Shown here piece after piece: positions 48,601 to 58,135 of a DNA stretch of 64,000 nt. A program made the position numbers and the translations under genes. The stretch spans positions 1 to 64,000 of the forward strand of contig NZ_BAKN01000004.1 in NCBI RefSeq assembly GCF_000614205.1. The letters are read 5' to 3'. The notes beneath the pieces were generated by a model. It made no database searches. It was given only the letters and a program-made list of their open reading frames with translations, and had not been told where the DNA came from. The DNA is from Hoylesella saccharolytica JCM 17484 (GTDB lineage Bacteria; Bacteroidota; Bacteroidia; Bacteroidales; Bacteroidaceae). Every line of letters starts with the position of its first letter. Positions within the stretch are counted from its first letter, which is position 1.

Positions 48601-49377
48601 TTATTCGTTGGGTGCAATACTGATGCGTCCGTCGAGTTGGCTGGTTACAGTTTTTCCCTGTGCCGAAAGTTGACGAAAGTAATTCGTGATAATGTTGCGT
48701 AGGTTGTTATTTTCCGTTTGCGGCGAGATGAGGTTGGTTCCGTGAATGAAAGCTTTCATTCCGTCGTTTCCTTGTACCACATAATCGATGGTGGCTATAC
48801 GATATTGCGCTTCAGAGTTGATCTTTTTACCGTTGATAGTGGCTTGCTTTAGTTTTCCATCGTGGGTTATCACTATTTTTACAGTGCTGCTTACGGCTTC
48901 TCCTCCACGATGGGCTATTTGTTCAAAAAGTTCGAGGACTTTACTGCCAGTGAGTGTTACAAAGCAAATTTTGTTTTCAAAAGGTGCTACGTTTAGCACA
49001 TCGCCCACGGTGATGTCGCCTTTGGCGATGGCGGCGCGCATTCCGCCGATGTTGTAAACGGAAAAGTCAGGCTGCTCGTTGAAAGGTTGGGCTGCAACCA
49101 TTAAAACATCTGCCAGCAGGTTGGAGAGTAGGCTTTCGGGTCTGCCCGGTGCCATATATTGGTTGGATCGGGCCACAACGGGTGCCATCATGCTGTCTAC
49201 TTTATGTTTGTAGGGAGTTAGAAAGGCGGTTGCACTCTTATCAGTAGTGGCGTCGTAGCGTTGATCAATTAATATTCTGCTTCGCTCGATGCCTGTAAGC
49301 ATGTGGTGCGAGCTGCACGAACCACTGACGAGTAAGATGGAGGCAAGTATAAAAGCAAATGTTTTCTTTTTCATCAT
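48601..49377 (-). CDS. 5'-nucleotidase C-terminal-domain lipoprotein
   Basis: A 258-residue lipoprotein (MMKKKTFAFILASILLVSGSC) whose body is the substrate-binding C-terminal domain of 5'-nucleotidases: PESLLSNLLADVLMVAAQ, FSVYNIGGMRAAIAKGDITV, LNVAPFENKICFVTLTGSKV and YRIATIDYVVQGNDGMKAF. It has no metallophosphatase domain. It is cotranscribed with the catalytic half immediately downstream, an order (C-half first) that makes simple gene fission of an UshA-like protein less obvious. Confidence 0.9.
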   Translation of the reverse strand: MMKKKTFAFILASILLVSGSCSSHHMLTGIERSRILIDQRYDATTDKSATAFLTPYKHKVDSMMAPVVARSNQYMAPGRPESLLSNLLADVLMVAAQPFNEQPDFSVYNIGGMRAAIAKGDITVGDVLNVAPFENKICFVTLTGSKVLELFEQIAHRGGEAVSSTVKIVITHDGKLKQATINGKKINSEAQYRIATIDYVVQGNDGMKAFIHGTNLISPQTENNNLRNIITNYFRQLSAQGKTVTSQLDGRISIAPNE

Positions 49378-49455
49378 CAGTTTGATTTTGTTGTCATTTT
49401 GTGTCTTTTGTAGAGTCTTGGGGTATTTTTTGTAATATCTTCCTTTTGGAATATT

Positions 49456-50136
49456 TTAGGTGTCTTCGGTTCTGTTACCTTTATATATATTCCACGATCC
49501 CATCACGTAGATGATGGTGCGATCAGTCAGTTGTGCCAGTTGTTCATCGTGAGTAACAATGATGAAGGTTTGCCCAAATTTGTCGCGTAAATCAAAGAAA
49601 AGCTGATGCAGTTCAGCCTTATTTTGGGTATCAAGACTTCCCGAAGGCTCGTCGGCAAGGATAACCAATGGTTGGTTGATGAGAGCTCTTGCTACGGCCA
49701 CTCGCTGTTTTTCTCCGCCTGAAAGTTCGGTGGGTTTATGAGCGGCGCGGTCAGTAAGTCCCAGAAAATTGAGTAATTCTTTTGCTCTTTTAAGCGTTTC
49801 GTTCTTTTTAGTCCCTGCAATGTAAGCCGGTATCATAATGTTCTCAAGTGCAGTGAACTCGGGCAACAACTGATGAAACTGAAAGATAAATCCCAGGTGC
49901 TGATTGCGGAAGTTGCTTAATTGCTTGCTTGACAGACCACCGATCTTTACTCCGTCTATTTCCACTTCGCCACCGTCAGGTCGGTCCAGAGTTCCTATGA
50001 TTTGCAGAAGTGTAGTCTTTCCGGCTCCGCTGGGGCCTACAATGCTTACAACTTCGCCCTTGTCAATGTGTAGGTCGATACCTTTTAGTACTTGTAATGA
50101 ACCGAAGCTTTTGGTAATTGACTTGATTGTAATCAT
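49456..50136 (-). CDS. lolD: ABC transporter ATPase, LolD type
   Basis: A 226-residue ATPase with Walker [10 protein letters not shown] (34-42), signature [15 protein letters not shown], Walker [10 protein letters not shown] and the switch His in [10 protein letters not shown]. LolD/MacB-like features are [20 protein letters not shown] and [20 protein letters not shown]. LolCDE moves lipoproteins from the inner membrane to the periplasmic carrier. The partner permease is not adjacent, so a role in lipoprotein release is assigned by similarity. It lies 20 bp downstream of the antiporter gene. Confidence 0.88.
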   Translation of the reverse strand: MITIKSITKSFGSLQVLKGIDLHIDKGEVVSIVGPSGAGKTTLLQIIGTLDRPDGGEVEIDGVKIGGLSSKQLSNFRNQHLGFIFQFHQLLPEFTALENIMIPAYIAGTKKNETLKRAKELLNFLGLTDRAAHKPTELSGGEKQRVAVARALINQPLVILADEPSGSLDTQNKAELHQLFFDLRDKFGQTFIIVTHDEQLAQLTDRTIIYVMGSWNIYKGNRTEDT

Positions 50137-50156
50137 GTGGTTGATGAGTTGTTGTT

Positions 50157-52293
50157 TTAGTTGTTGAAGGGATGTGTTGATGAATTTTTTAGCTTTCTCA
50201 TCCAGTTGCCCACCGCCTCGTAAGCACTCGTTGCTTCAGTATGTTGGGGCTCGGCAAATGTTAGTCGGTCACCGTTGTCTCCGAATTGATCAGGAAAGAT
50301 AATCATCAGATTAGCCCCTGAAAAGTGTTGGGTCATCTCTTCTGGAAGATGGTCTAAGGCTGCTTTGTAACTCACCGTCCCTTTGCGGGCAGTGATAACG
50401 ACAAACAAATGATCTGCTGCAATGGTTGCCGCTAAAAATGGCAGCTCGTTCCAATGGCTCATTATGAGATATTCTGCCCGAATACTTGCATGATGCTTCT
50501 GGATATATTCATCGATTAGTTTCAGGGTATCTTGTCGGGCATGGAAAGCAATTCTACATTCTAGGTTCCGTACACGCGCGCTAGTCTTTCCAGCCATCTA
50601 TAAAATCCTGGTTCGTATTGCGCTCTTGACGGAACGGCTACTTGTATGCGCCGAATGGTATTCAATGGCTGATTGAGGCGTGCCATGATGATTTGTCGGT
50701 TTAATCCGTTGAAGAGGCTTTGGTGAAATTGTCCCCAAAATTTCGGTGAGATCTCCTTGTGGCTATGCAATCCGATAATAATTTCAGAGGCGTGAAACTC
50801 GTTGAAAGCATGTTTGATACCGTTGGCGATATTAGCTGCGATGCGCACTTGCGTCTGCATTCTCACGTCAGTGGCGGCAGCATATTTCGATACCTGATCG
50901 AGCAACTGTTGTCCTCGTTCCTGATTAGTTCGCATATTTTCGTCGTCATATACCAAGTTCAGGGCAATCAATCCGCGATTGAGTTTAGAATTACGCATCA
51001 TAACAGCCAAACTGATCAGCCTGTTGGCATATTCTGGATATTTGACGGGTATAAGAATATTCTCGTCATCTTGTCCGAGCATTTTGTCGGCAGGAATATT
51101 TTTACCGCTGAGAATAAAAGTCTTTGCGGCGTTCTCTGTTATCACCGAAGAGATGATGCACGTTATCAAAATCATAATAACAACAGCATTAAGCATGTTG
51201 TCGGTCATGAGGTACTGGCCTGGCGAGACTTCGAGCTGCATTCCCACCATTACGATCGCGATAGCTCCCGCCGCATGAGCCGAAGTTAGTCCGAACATCA
51301 TGTGTCCCGATGGGTGCGGCATCTTAAATCTCCAGCTAGTGATATAAGCAGCAATTGCCTTGCCCAGTGTTCCAACAGCGGTAATAGCCACAACGGTCCA
51401 GATGATGCCTCTGCCCTGAAAAAGCAAACACAGATTAATCAGCATACCCACACCAATAAGAAAATAAGGTATGAAGATAGCATTTCCGATAAACTCAATG
51501 CGATTCATTAACGGAGATAATCGTGGTACATAGCGATTGAGGATGAGACCGGATAGAAATGCACCGAAAATACCCTCTAAACCAATCGAGGCAGAGAGTG
51601 ATGCGCTCATAAATAGCACCGCCATGATAAAGATAAACTGCATCACGGCATCGCTGTAACGCCGGAGAAACCAACGGGTGATGCGTGGTATAAAAAAAGT
51701 CATTCCTGTACAGAAAGCTACGACTTTCAGTACAAATAGTAACCAAAACAACGTGTTGCTACCGGCATTGTGTGAGGCTACCGTCATTGCTAGTACCACT
51801 AGCGCCAGAAACAACGAAATCATAGTAGAACCTACACTTAGAGATACGCTCGGGTTGCGTTGTAAACCGTATCGGCCTACGATGGGGTAGGCGATGAGCG
51901 TGTTTGAAGCCATCAAGCTGCCTAAAAGCAGAGATGCTGCAGCCGAATAATGAAGTATCGATGTGCCGAGAATATAGATAAGAATAAAAGGTATGACGAA
52001 AGTGGCTAGACCGAAAACGATAAATCGATACTTGTCGCGTTTTAGGGCTGAGCTATCCATTTCAAGTGCGGCAAGGAACATAATGTAATAAAGCCCCACC
52101 CGTCCGAAAAGTTCAAACGAATCGTCACGTTTCAGAATGTTCAACCATATTCGCCAACAATTACACCCGCCAGAACCATGCCGATGATATGGGGAATGCG
52201 TAACTTACCCATAACGATGGGAGCCAGCAAAACGATCAGCATCACGATAAAGAAGATGAGTGTTGGATCGGTAATGGGAAAATACGAATACAT
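50157..52293 (-). CDS. CPA2-type cation:proton antiporter with C-terminal UspA-like region (two frame breaks)
   Basis: Three frames join to ~712 residues. The start at 52293 gives [20 protein letters not shown] and a first helix pair ending VGEYG. One T restored at about 52143 gives [20 protein letters not shown] and the main frame with about 12 membrane segments ([26 protein letters not shown]). After the membrane domain a ~300-residue cytosolic part resembles tandem universal-stress-like domains ([36 protein letters not shown]). A second break at about 50575 is repaired by one base, leading into [20 protein letters not shown]. It probably exchanges Na+ or K+ for protons at the inner membrane. 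Confidence 0.85.
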
Positions 52294-52370
52294 TCTCTCG
52301 AGGTCTGATTTTATTAGTGCAAAGGTGCAAAAAAAATATCAGTTGCGAGGTGCGTCAAGGCGGAAAGTTG

Positions 52371-52378
52371 TACATTTG
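52371..52378 (+). promoter_or_regulatory. Candidate -7 box for asd
   Basis: TACATTTG fits TAnnTTTG, 81 bp before the asd ATG. The region is divergent from the antiporter gene. A -33 element at the normal distance was not clear. Confidence 0.5.
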
Positions 52379-52459
52379 CAGTGTAAATGCATTAAATTTA
52401 TTAAAGTAAATGCCGATATTCATAAAGAATCTAAGCAGATTAAATTAAAGTATAAGCAG

Positions 52460-53473
52460 ATGAAAGTAGCTATTGTAGGCGCAAGCGGAGCTGTTGGACA
52501 AGAGTTCCTGCGTATCTTGGCAGAGAGAAATTTTCCTATTGATCAACTGCTTCTCTTCGGTTCAGAACGAAGTGCAGGCAAAAAATACCCCTTTAAAGGC
52601 AAAGAATGTGTGGTAAAACCGCTACAGCACAACGATGATTTTCGTGGTGTTGATATTGCTTTTGTGTCGGCAGGCGGAGACATCTCGCGTCAGTTTGCAC
52701 CCACTATTACCAAGCACGGAGCTGTAATGATTGATAATTCGAGCGCTTTCAGGATGGACCCTGATGTGCCGCTCGTGGTACCCGAATGTAACGCCGCAGA
52801 TGCACTGAACCGACCGCGTAATATCATTTCCAATCCCAATTGTACCACGATTATGATGGTGGTGGTTTTGCAGCCTCTCGAGCGTCTTTCGCATATCAAG
52901 CGCATACGCGTATCAAGTTATCAAAGTGCTAGTGGAGCTGGTGCCGCAGCCATGGCCGAACTTGAAGAGCAATACCGCCAATTGATGACTGGAACCCAAC
53001 CCACCGTTAGTAAGTTTCCTTACCAACTGGCCTACAACGTTATTCCCCGTATCGACGCGTTCACCGAAACAGGATATACTAAGGAAGAGATGAAGATGTT
53101 CAACGAAACACGCAAGATTATGCACACCGATGTTAAATGCTCGGCTACTTGTGTGCGGGTAAGTTCGTTGCGGTCGCATTCGGAGAGTGTGTGGATTGAA
53201 ACAGAACGTCCCATCTCGGTAGAAGAGGCACGTCGTGCCATTGCTACTGCTCCAGGATGCCAACTGAAAGACGATATTGCGCACGACATCTATCCCATGC
53301 CACTTGATACGGCGGGTAAAGATGATATCTACGTGGGCCGCATCCGCAAAGATCTAGCCGATGAAAACGGATTGACTTTCTGGCTTAGTGGTGACCAGAT
53401 ACGCAAGGGTGCCGCGCTTAATGCCGTACAGATAGCCGAGTATCTTGTTAAAAGTGAAAAGGTAAAGGGGTAG
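52460..53473 (+). CDS. asd: Aspartate-semialdehyde dehydrogenase
   Basis: A 337-residue enzyme; ATG 52460 ([20 protein letters not shown]) is the family start, although an open frame extends to 52178. The NADP-binding loop GASGAVG, the catalytic Cys128 in ISNPNCTT, the substrate-binding [14 protein letters not shown] and the catalytic His240 in [10 protein letters not shown] are all present. It reduces aspartyl phosphate in synthesis of lysine/diaminopimelate, threonine and methionine. It stands alone with its own promoter and a hairpin about 125 bp downstream. Confidence 0.96.
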   Translation: MKVAIVGASGAVGQEFLRILAERNFPIDQLLLFGSERSAGKKYPFKGKECVVKPLQHNDDFRGVDIAFVSAGGDISRQFAPTITKHGAVMIDNSSAFRMDPDVPLVVPECNAADALNRPRNIISNPNCTTIMMVVVLQPLERLSHIKRIRVSSYQSASGAGAAAMAELEEQYRQLMTGTQPTVSKFPYQLAYNVIPRIDAFTETGYTKEEMKMFNETRKIMHTDVKCSATCVRVSSLRSHSESVWIETERPISVEEARRAIATAPGCQLKDDIAHDIYPMPLDTAGKDDIYVGRIRKDLADENGLTFWLSGDQIRKGAALNAVQIAEYLVKSEKVKG

Positions 53474-53975
53474 AAAACGTAGATGCTGTATTTAAGCTCC
53501 CGCTAATTTTCCTGAGTAAGGGAAATTATCTGGAGGGAAAGGGCAGTTATTAATTTCTCTCGTTGGGTATTTTACGTGATAAGTAACGAGAAAAGAGTAG
53601 GGATATACATAATATATCCCTATTTCATTTAATTTATCATATCATTTTTGTGGCTCTTCATGGCTCTTACTGTACATCTTCTTATATTATTTGAGTATAA
53701 GTATGTATGTTGTGCACTTTTGTTTGAAAGCGTACACATAAATCAACCTTTTTCTTGCATTTATCCTCAGATACATAACATGTAACACGAGTACAAAATA
53801 ACTGTAACACGCCCGTTAATTAAAAGACGTTTAACAAGAGCCATTTGAACGGTTTTCAAAAGCTATGCAGAGGATGCATAATGAGATAAATATGGAATGC
53901 AAACAACCACGTCTTCAATCGTATAGGCCAAGCTAACCCTTTCCTGCATACAAAAGAGATGTAGTTAATTCCTAT
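53474..53975. other. Gene-free interval after asd
   Basis: About 500 bp without a gene. It holds a hairpin at 53598-53622 and, before it, a weaker CTCGTT/AACGAG inverted repeat (about 53562-53590). A single AAAAGCTATGC near 53859 recalls the 22-bp-array core but is not phased. Confidence 0.5.
53598..53622. terminator. Hairpin, probable asd terminator
   Basis: TAGGGATATA (53598-53607) pairs with TATATCCCTA (53613-53622), 5-base loop, followed by TTTCATTT. It is compact and could work in either direction. Confidence 0.6.
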
Positions 53976-54797
53976 TTACTTGCCCTTTATGGAGCGTGAA
54001 GCTTTCTTGATGATGTATTGTGTTTCTTTTATTGGACTTTCCTTTTCCCAACGCTCACACACCGCCGCAACAAAGTCGGGACGGCTCTTGCTAGCATCGT
54101 TTAGCCAATTTCCTACACTATCCTGAACATATCTAGAAGGGTCGGTCCTTAACTTCTCTAACACAGGTAAGTATATCTCAGGAGTCTCCTTCAACGTTTC
54201 TATATGCATACACCAAACACCACGCGGACGCAATGCTTCACAACTGAAACGGCGTATGTTGGGATTATCACTCTCTGCCCATTGGGCCATCAGTGGGATA
54301 CAGATGTTCAAGTTATCGCTCATCTCTGGTCGTAATCCCATCCAAACCACTTCACGAACACCAAAATGATTGTCGGCCACCAATGGTTTCAACAAACTTA
54401 GTTTATCAGCCAAGGGTATAGTGGAATTAAAAGCCACAAAATAGCAGGCATAGCAACGCACCGAGTCAGACAAGTGCATACTTAATTGTTGGAAGAGCGT
54501 TGTGTACTGGGGTGTGTTCGCATAATTTTCATGCAAAAACGAGCCAACGACTTTAATCACATTCATCGTTGAAGGTTTCTTTTGGCGACTGATTTCTACA
54601 ACCACTTCGTTTATCATTGTTGCATCAATACCCATTGAGGGAAAGACACTCTTTACTAGTTGCGAATGGTCTACTGCCAACCATTCGGTGAGATTTACGG
54701 TTGGTATCGTACCGGCATTAAGTAGAGCGAGCACATCATGGGGTATTTCGGTAACCTTTTGTGCTCCTTTTCTTGCTAATACTTCTTGAATGTTCAT
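53976..54797 (-). CDS. DNA alkylation repair protein (AlkC/AlkD-like HEAT fold)
   Basis: The start at 54797 (MNIQEVLARKGAQKVTEIPH) gives 273 residues; the frame is open to 54950 but those residues are unlike the family. The body is all-helical HEAT-like repeats: FGVREVVWMGLRP, ADNPNIRRFSCEALRPRGVW-like (SDNPNIRRFSCEALRPRGVW) and DPSRYVQDSVGNWLNDASK, the last close to the conserved VxNxLND(I/A)SK of alkylpurine glycosylases. It probably removes alkylated bases or belongs to a related DNA-binding group. A single gene with no obvious operon partner. Confidence 0.82.
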   Translation of the reverse strand: MNIQEVLARKGAQKVTEIPHDVLALLNAGTIPTVNLTEWLAVDHSQLVKSVFPSMGIDATMINEVVVEISRQKKPSTMNVIKVVGSFLHENYANTPQYTTLFQQLSMHLSDSVRCYACYFVAFNSTIPLADKLSLLKPLVADNHFGVREVVWMGLRPEMSDNLNICIPLMAQWAESDNPNIRRFSCEALRPRGVWCMHIETLKETPEIYLPVLEKLRTDPSRYVQDSVGNWLNDASKSRPDFVAAVCERWEKESPIKETQYIIKKASRSIKGK

Positions 54798-55066
54798 GTT
54801 GTTGATAATGGGGCGACATTGAAAAAGAAGGGGATGATTGGCCTTCTGTTTACCTACCACGTGGTATCTACCCATGAGAGGTAGCAGCCAATGCCCTGAT
54901 ATTAATCGCTGCGGTAAAGTTACTGCCTTTTCGGCAATAATCGTACACATTACATTGATTAGGTCATATCAAAATATATAAGGTAAAACTTCACTACTAA
55001 CACCAAGAGGTTAATTCGATAGGAGGCTTTTAATATGTCGTTTCTTCTAGTCCCTTTAATCGTAAA

Positions 55067-55112
55067 CGGTCATGAAGAAGGGGCAACCGTATGACCGCCC
55101 CCTATCTTTTTT
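55067..55112. terminator. Hairpin with two alternative pairings
   Basis: GGGGC (55080-55084) can pair with GCCCC (55097-55101), followed by TATCTTTTTTTT on the plus strand. Alternatively CGGTCAT (55067-55073) pairs with ATGACCG (55091-55097). Both cannot form fully at once. It lies between the Crp-type gene (minus) and the AlkD-like gene (minus), so its orientation relative to transcription is puzzling. Confidence 0.4.
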
Positions 55113-55180
55113 TTGTCGCTTATGCCAGAAATTCACATCAAATTAACGTAAAATTATATCCTGTTTTCTGTTGTGCCGGT

Positions 55181-55849
55181 TTATTTTAGCAGCTCAAGTT
55201 TGGGTATTATTATCCGGCCACGATAGAGTTGTAAAAGACCTTGAGATTGCATTTGATTGAGGGCTCGTGAAATATCGAGTCGGCTGTCGTTGAGTTCTTC
55301 GGCCAGCTTTACCATTTTGATAACTACCGTTTTATGTCCGGCGGGATACAGACAGTGGGTGGAGAAAAAGCGGTAAATGAGAGATTTCAGATCGGTAACA
55401 TTGGGTCGCCACGGGCATTGGGCTGCTTTTTGGGCGCGGGTGGAGATGATGTTGAGCAAGTTGAGTTTGAAGATGATGAAGTCGTCGGTAAGTTTGAGCG
55501 TTTCAGTTTTACTCAGCGTGATAAAACTGCAGTCATCGCGTGCGATGTAGGTGCGTGTGTAGCGGGGCGAGATACCGAAGAGACACTCGGGCTGCAGCAT
55601 GTGCGGTGCAGCAATATCTTCGATAAAGGTGTAGCTGTAGTCGTCAGCTTTACTTTCTACGGTGAGTGACCCGGTGAGCAGAAAAAGGATGTGATGGCAT
55701 TCGGTTCCGGCTTTAGCAACGACTTCGCCGGGACGAAACTTACCAAAATTAAAGCGTGTTTGTCCTACGACGGTGTCGAGATCGTCTCGGCTCATACCTT
55801 GAAAGAGGGGTAGTTCGAGTAATTTTTCGTACAGTTGCAGGTGGCCCAT
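55181..55849 (-). CDS. Crp/Fnr-family transcriptional regulator
   Basis: A 222-residue regulator: an N-terminal cyclic-nucleotide-binding-type beta roll (ELPLFQGMSRDDLDTVV; FRPGEVVAKAGTECHHILFL; LTGSLTVESK) and a C-terminal HTH (VKLAEELNDSRLDISRALNQ; MQSQGLLQLYRGRIIIP). No cysteine cluster of the FNR type is visible, so iron-sulfur oxygen sensing is unlikely. It follows apbE by 19 bp on the same strand, and they probably share a transcript. Target genes are unknown. Confidence 0.9.
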   Translation of the reverse strand: MGHLQLYEKLLELPLFQGMSRDDLDTVVGQTRFNFGKFRPGEVVAKAGTECHHILFLLTGSLTVESKADDYSYTFIEDIAAPHMLQPECLFGISPRYTRTYIARDDCSFITLSKTETLKLTDDFIIFKLNLLNIISTRAQKAAQCPWRPNVTDLKSLIYRFFSTHCLYPAGHKTVVIKMVKLAEELNDSRLDISRALNQMQSQGLLQLYRGRIIIPKLELLK

Positions 55850-55868
55850 CAGTTTTGTATTTTATCTT

Positions 55869-56876
55869 TTAGCGCGGGCGAGAACCATACTTTGTTGTGC
55901 CTTGTGGGTCGGTGTAAATCAGATAAGCTTGTATGCGGGGATGGTTTTCAATCAGTTGTTGGGCCTTTTCCAGTCCCATCACCATAAAAGCGGTGGCGTA
56001 AGCATCGGCGGTGGCGCAATTATTTGCCAGCACGGTAGCAGAAAGAATATTGTGTTGCACGGGATAACCCGTTCTTGGGTCAATAGTGTGAGCGTATTTT
56101 TTGCCGTCTTTGTAGTAGAATTTGCGGTAGTTTCCGCTTGTTGCCATTGCCTTGTCGGTAATGCTGAGCACGGCTTGCAGTTCTTGATTGATGTTGAGTG
56201 AGTCGTCGGTGGGTCTGGCTACACCCACGTTCCACGGTAATCGTTTCTCGCTAATTCCGCTTGCCACAATCTCTCCTCCAATCTCTACCATAAAGTTCTT
56301 GATGTTTTTTGAGCGCAGATAGCGTGCCACAACATCGCTACCGAAGCCCTTTGCGATGGCACTGCAGTCAAGCATTATACGCGGATCTTGCTTTTTGATG
56401 CGCCCATTGCTGTAGCTCACTTTGTTAAAACCTACGATGCGACGCAGACTGTCGATGGTGTTTGGGGTGGGTCTTGCACCAGTTTTGAAGCCAAAACCCC
56501 ACGCGTTGACCAGCGGTGCAACGGTGATGTCGAAGGCACCATCGGTTTCTTTCGATATTTGTTCGGCCAATTGAAATACTTCGAGAAACATTTCGTCGGG
56601 CTCAACCGATTCGTTTCGGTTGATTCGCGATATAATCGAATGCTTGTTAAATGTTGACAGTGAGGCATCTACCTTGTTCAGTTCTCCTAGAATTTCTTTT
56701 TGCAGATTGTCGCTATTTTGATAGGCAATGTGGTAGGTGGTGCCGAAGATGGCGCCCCTGTTGTGCTGATAGGGCGCATCTTGCTGCTGACGAATAATGT
56801 AAACGGTGCCTGCAATGAGAAAGCATAAAAAGGGAACTTGCCACAACAGGCGTTTTTTTCTGTCGGATATATTCAT
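55869..56876 (-). CDS. apbE: FAD:protein FMN transferase
   Basis: A 335-residue membrane-anchored or periplasmic protein with an N-terminal hydrophobic segment (LLWQVPFLCFLIAGTVYII). ApbE features: IFGTTYHIAYQ at the start, FDITVAPLVNAWGFG, MLDCSAIAKGFGSDVVARYL (flavin-binding), and KYAHTIDPRTGYPVQHNILS with ATADAYATAFMVMG near the C-terminus (metal and FAD site). It attaches FMN to Thr residues, for example in Nqr/Rnf subunits; such targets are not in this window. It is first in a unit with the Crp-type regulator. Confidence 0.95.
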   Translation of the reverse strand: MNISDRKKRLLWQVPFLCFLIAGTVYIIRQQQDAPYQHNRGAIFGTTYHIAYQNSDNLQKEILGELNKVDASLSTFNKHSIISRINRNESVEPDEMFLEVFQLAEQISKETDGAFDITVAPLVNAWGFGFKTGARPTPNTIDSLRRIVGFNKVSYSNGRIKKQDPRIMLDCSAIAKGFGSDVVARYLRSKNIKNFMVEIGGEIVASGISEKRLPWNVGVARPTDDSLNINQELQAVLSITDKAMATSGNYRKFYYKDGKKYAHTIDPRTGYPVQHNILSATVLANNCATADAYATAFMVMGLEKAQQLIENHPRIQAYLIYTDPQGTTKYGSRPR

Positions 56877-57009
56877 TTTCCGTTCTTTTTATATGAGGGG
56901 TTAAAGTTCCGGCTGATGAGTGATGAGGGGTTTGGGTGGCAGAGATGATGTCTTGATTGGTGTTAATGATGTACCGGTTGAGGGTAGACGCGAGGCCTAT
57001 TATGACGGG

Positions 57010-57705
57010 TTAAAACTCCAGCATAACATTAAACGTGGCGGTAAGACGCGAACCACCCATCTTACCAAATCCCGGAACGTACCATACTTTACCAGCTTCG
57101 CCGTCGTCGTGAAATAGCCTACGCAGATAACGGGCCGACCAACCTAGATGTATTGGACCCCATATTTTGGCGTCAACGCTGAATACTAACTCTGCCCAAT
57201 GACAGTAAGCCTTTGCTCCCGAAATGTCAACAGGCGCAGGTTCTTTCCATACAGGGTCTTTCAGCAATGTGTTGGCAACGTCGTATTGAAAAGACGTAAA
57301 AGCGTATCTGCCGCCCACATACACCCTGTAAATATCGTGTTTGTTCTTCAGCATGTTTACATCCATTCCTATCTTGCCGTAGGGTGCCGACGCTTTGTAG
57401 CTGATATGGGTGATGGGGTCGTCGGTATGATGCGCCGTTCCGTAACCTATCTCGACAATAGGGAAGTACTTATCCCGAAGGTTCAATCGTAAGGCACCCT
57501 CGTATTGTCCATAATCACTTAGGGCCCGCTGTATCGGACCTACTACATCGGCCATTACCTGAAAGCCTCGAAATAGAGCTATCGTGTCGGCTTCGGGAGT
57601 AAAACGCTTGGGCTTTTGTGCCTTTCCTGCAACAGCAGAAAGCAACAGACACACACTAATGACCGCTCTTGAAATAGATGTAGAAATGGGGTTGAGATAT
57701 ATCAT
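57010..57705 (-). CDS. Envelope protein of the DUF6048 type
   Basis: A 231-residue exported protein (signal ...RAVISVCLLLSAVAGKAQ) with outer-membrane-like beta strands (GQYEGALRLNLRDKYFPIVE; YRVYVGGRYAFTSFQYDV; IHLGWSARYLRRLF) ending NVMLEF. It overlaps the upstream lipoprotein gene by 50 bp, which indicates translational coupling and argues that they work together. I believe it matches the Bacteroidales DUF6048 family, usually next to a DUF6452 lipoprotein, but this is from memory. Function is unknown; an outer-membrane role is inferred. Confidence 0.75.
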   Translation of the reverse strand: MIYLNPISTSISRAVISVCLLLSAVAGKAQKPKRFTPEADTIALFRGFQVMADVVGPIQRALSDYGQYEGALRLNLRDKYFPIVEIGYGTAHHTDDPITHISYKASAPYGKIGMDVNMLKNKHDIYRVYVGGRYAFTSFQYDVANTLLKDPVWKEPAPVDISGAKAYCHWAELVFSVDAKIWGPIHLGWSARYLRRLFHDDGEAGKVWYVPGFGKMGGSRLTATFNVMLEF

Positions 57706-58135
57706 AAGTAACGTTTGAGCTGTTAACTACGATAGAATCGATATTATGCAGGGTTGTGCTTACCCCCGTGATGGTATGAAAGTAAGCCAGCGGACAGTCT
57801 ACCGATTCGAAGTGTGGATAGTTTGTCTTCGTTATCCGCACCGTGTCGCGTGTGGTTTGATTCAGCTTGTTGGTCAGCGCGAAATACAGTTCGTCTACCG
57901 TTCGAATATAGCTCACTGGCAGTTCGAAGCTGTCTTTGCCCACACTTTTATTGAGCAGAATGGTGTCTTGACCGTCTTGTCGTTTGGTTAATACGGTCAG
58001 TGTGTCGGTAAGAGTTTTGACATTGCCCTGCAACCGATACTTGGTATAAGCTCTGTTGTTGATGGGGCAGTCTATCGACGAGCAGGCTGTCGCCATCAAA
58101 AGCATAGCCAGCAAACCGAAGATTACTTTCCGCAT
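57656..58135 (-). CDS. Lipoprotein of the DUF6452 type
   Basis: A 159-residue lipoprotein (MRKVIFGLLAMLLMATACSS). The mature part has a beta-rich pattern (TDTLTVLTKRQDGQDTILLN; SFELPVSYIRTVDELYFALT; DSIVVNSSNVTYDISQPHFY). It overlaps both neighbours, the GT2 gene by 13 bp upstream and the barrel-like gene by 50 bp downstream, so four minus-strand genes form a tight unit. I believe it is DUF6452. Function unknown; probably a partner of the downstream envelope protein. Confidence 0.75.
   Translation of the reverse strand: MRKVIFGLLAMLLMATACSSIDCPINNRAYTKYRLQGNVKTLTDTLTVLTKRQDGQDTILLNKSVGKDSFELPVSYIRTVDELYFALTNKLNQTTRDTVRITKTNYPHFESVDCPLAYFHTITGVSTTLHNIDSIVVNSSNVTYDISQPHFYIYFKSGH

Noticed and set aside
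53855-53905. Third copy of the CTATGCTTTTG array
   Set aside because: Only one AAAAGCTATGC is present; the nearby GATGCAT and GAATGC are not at 22-bp steps.
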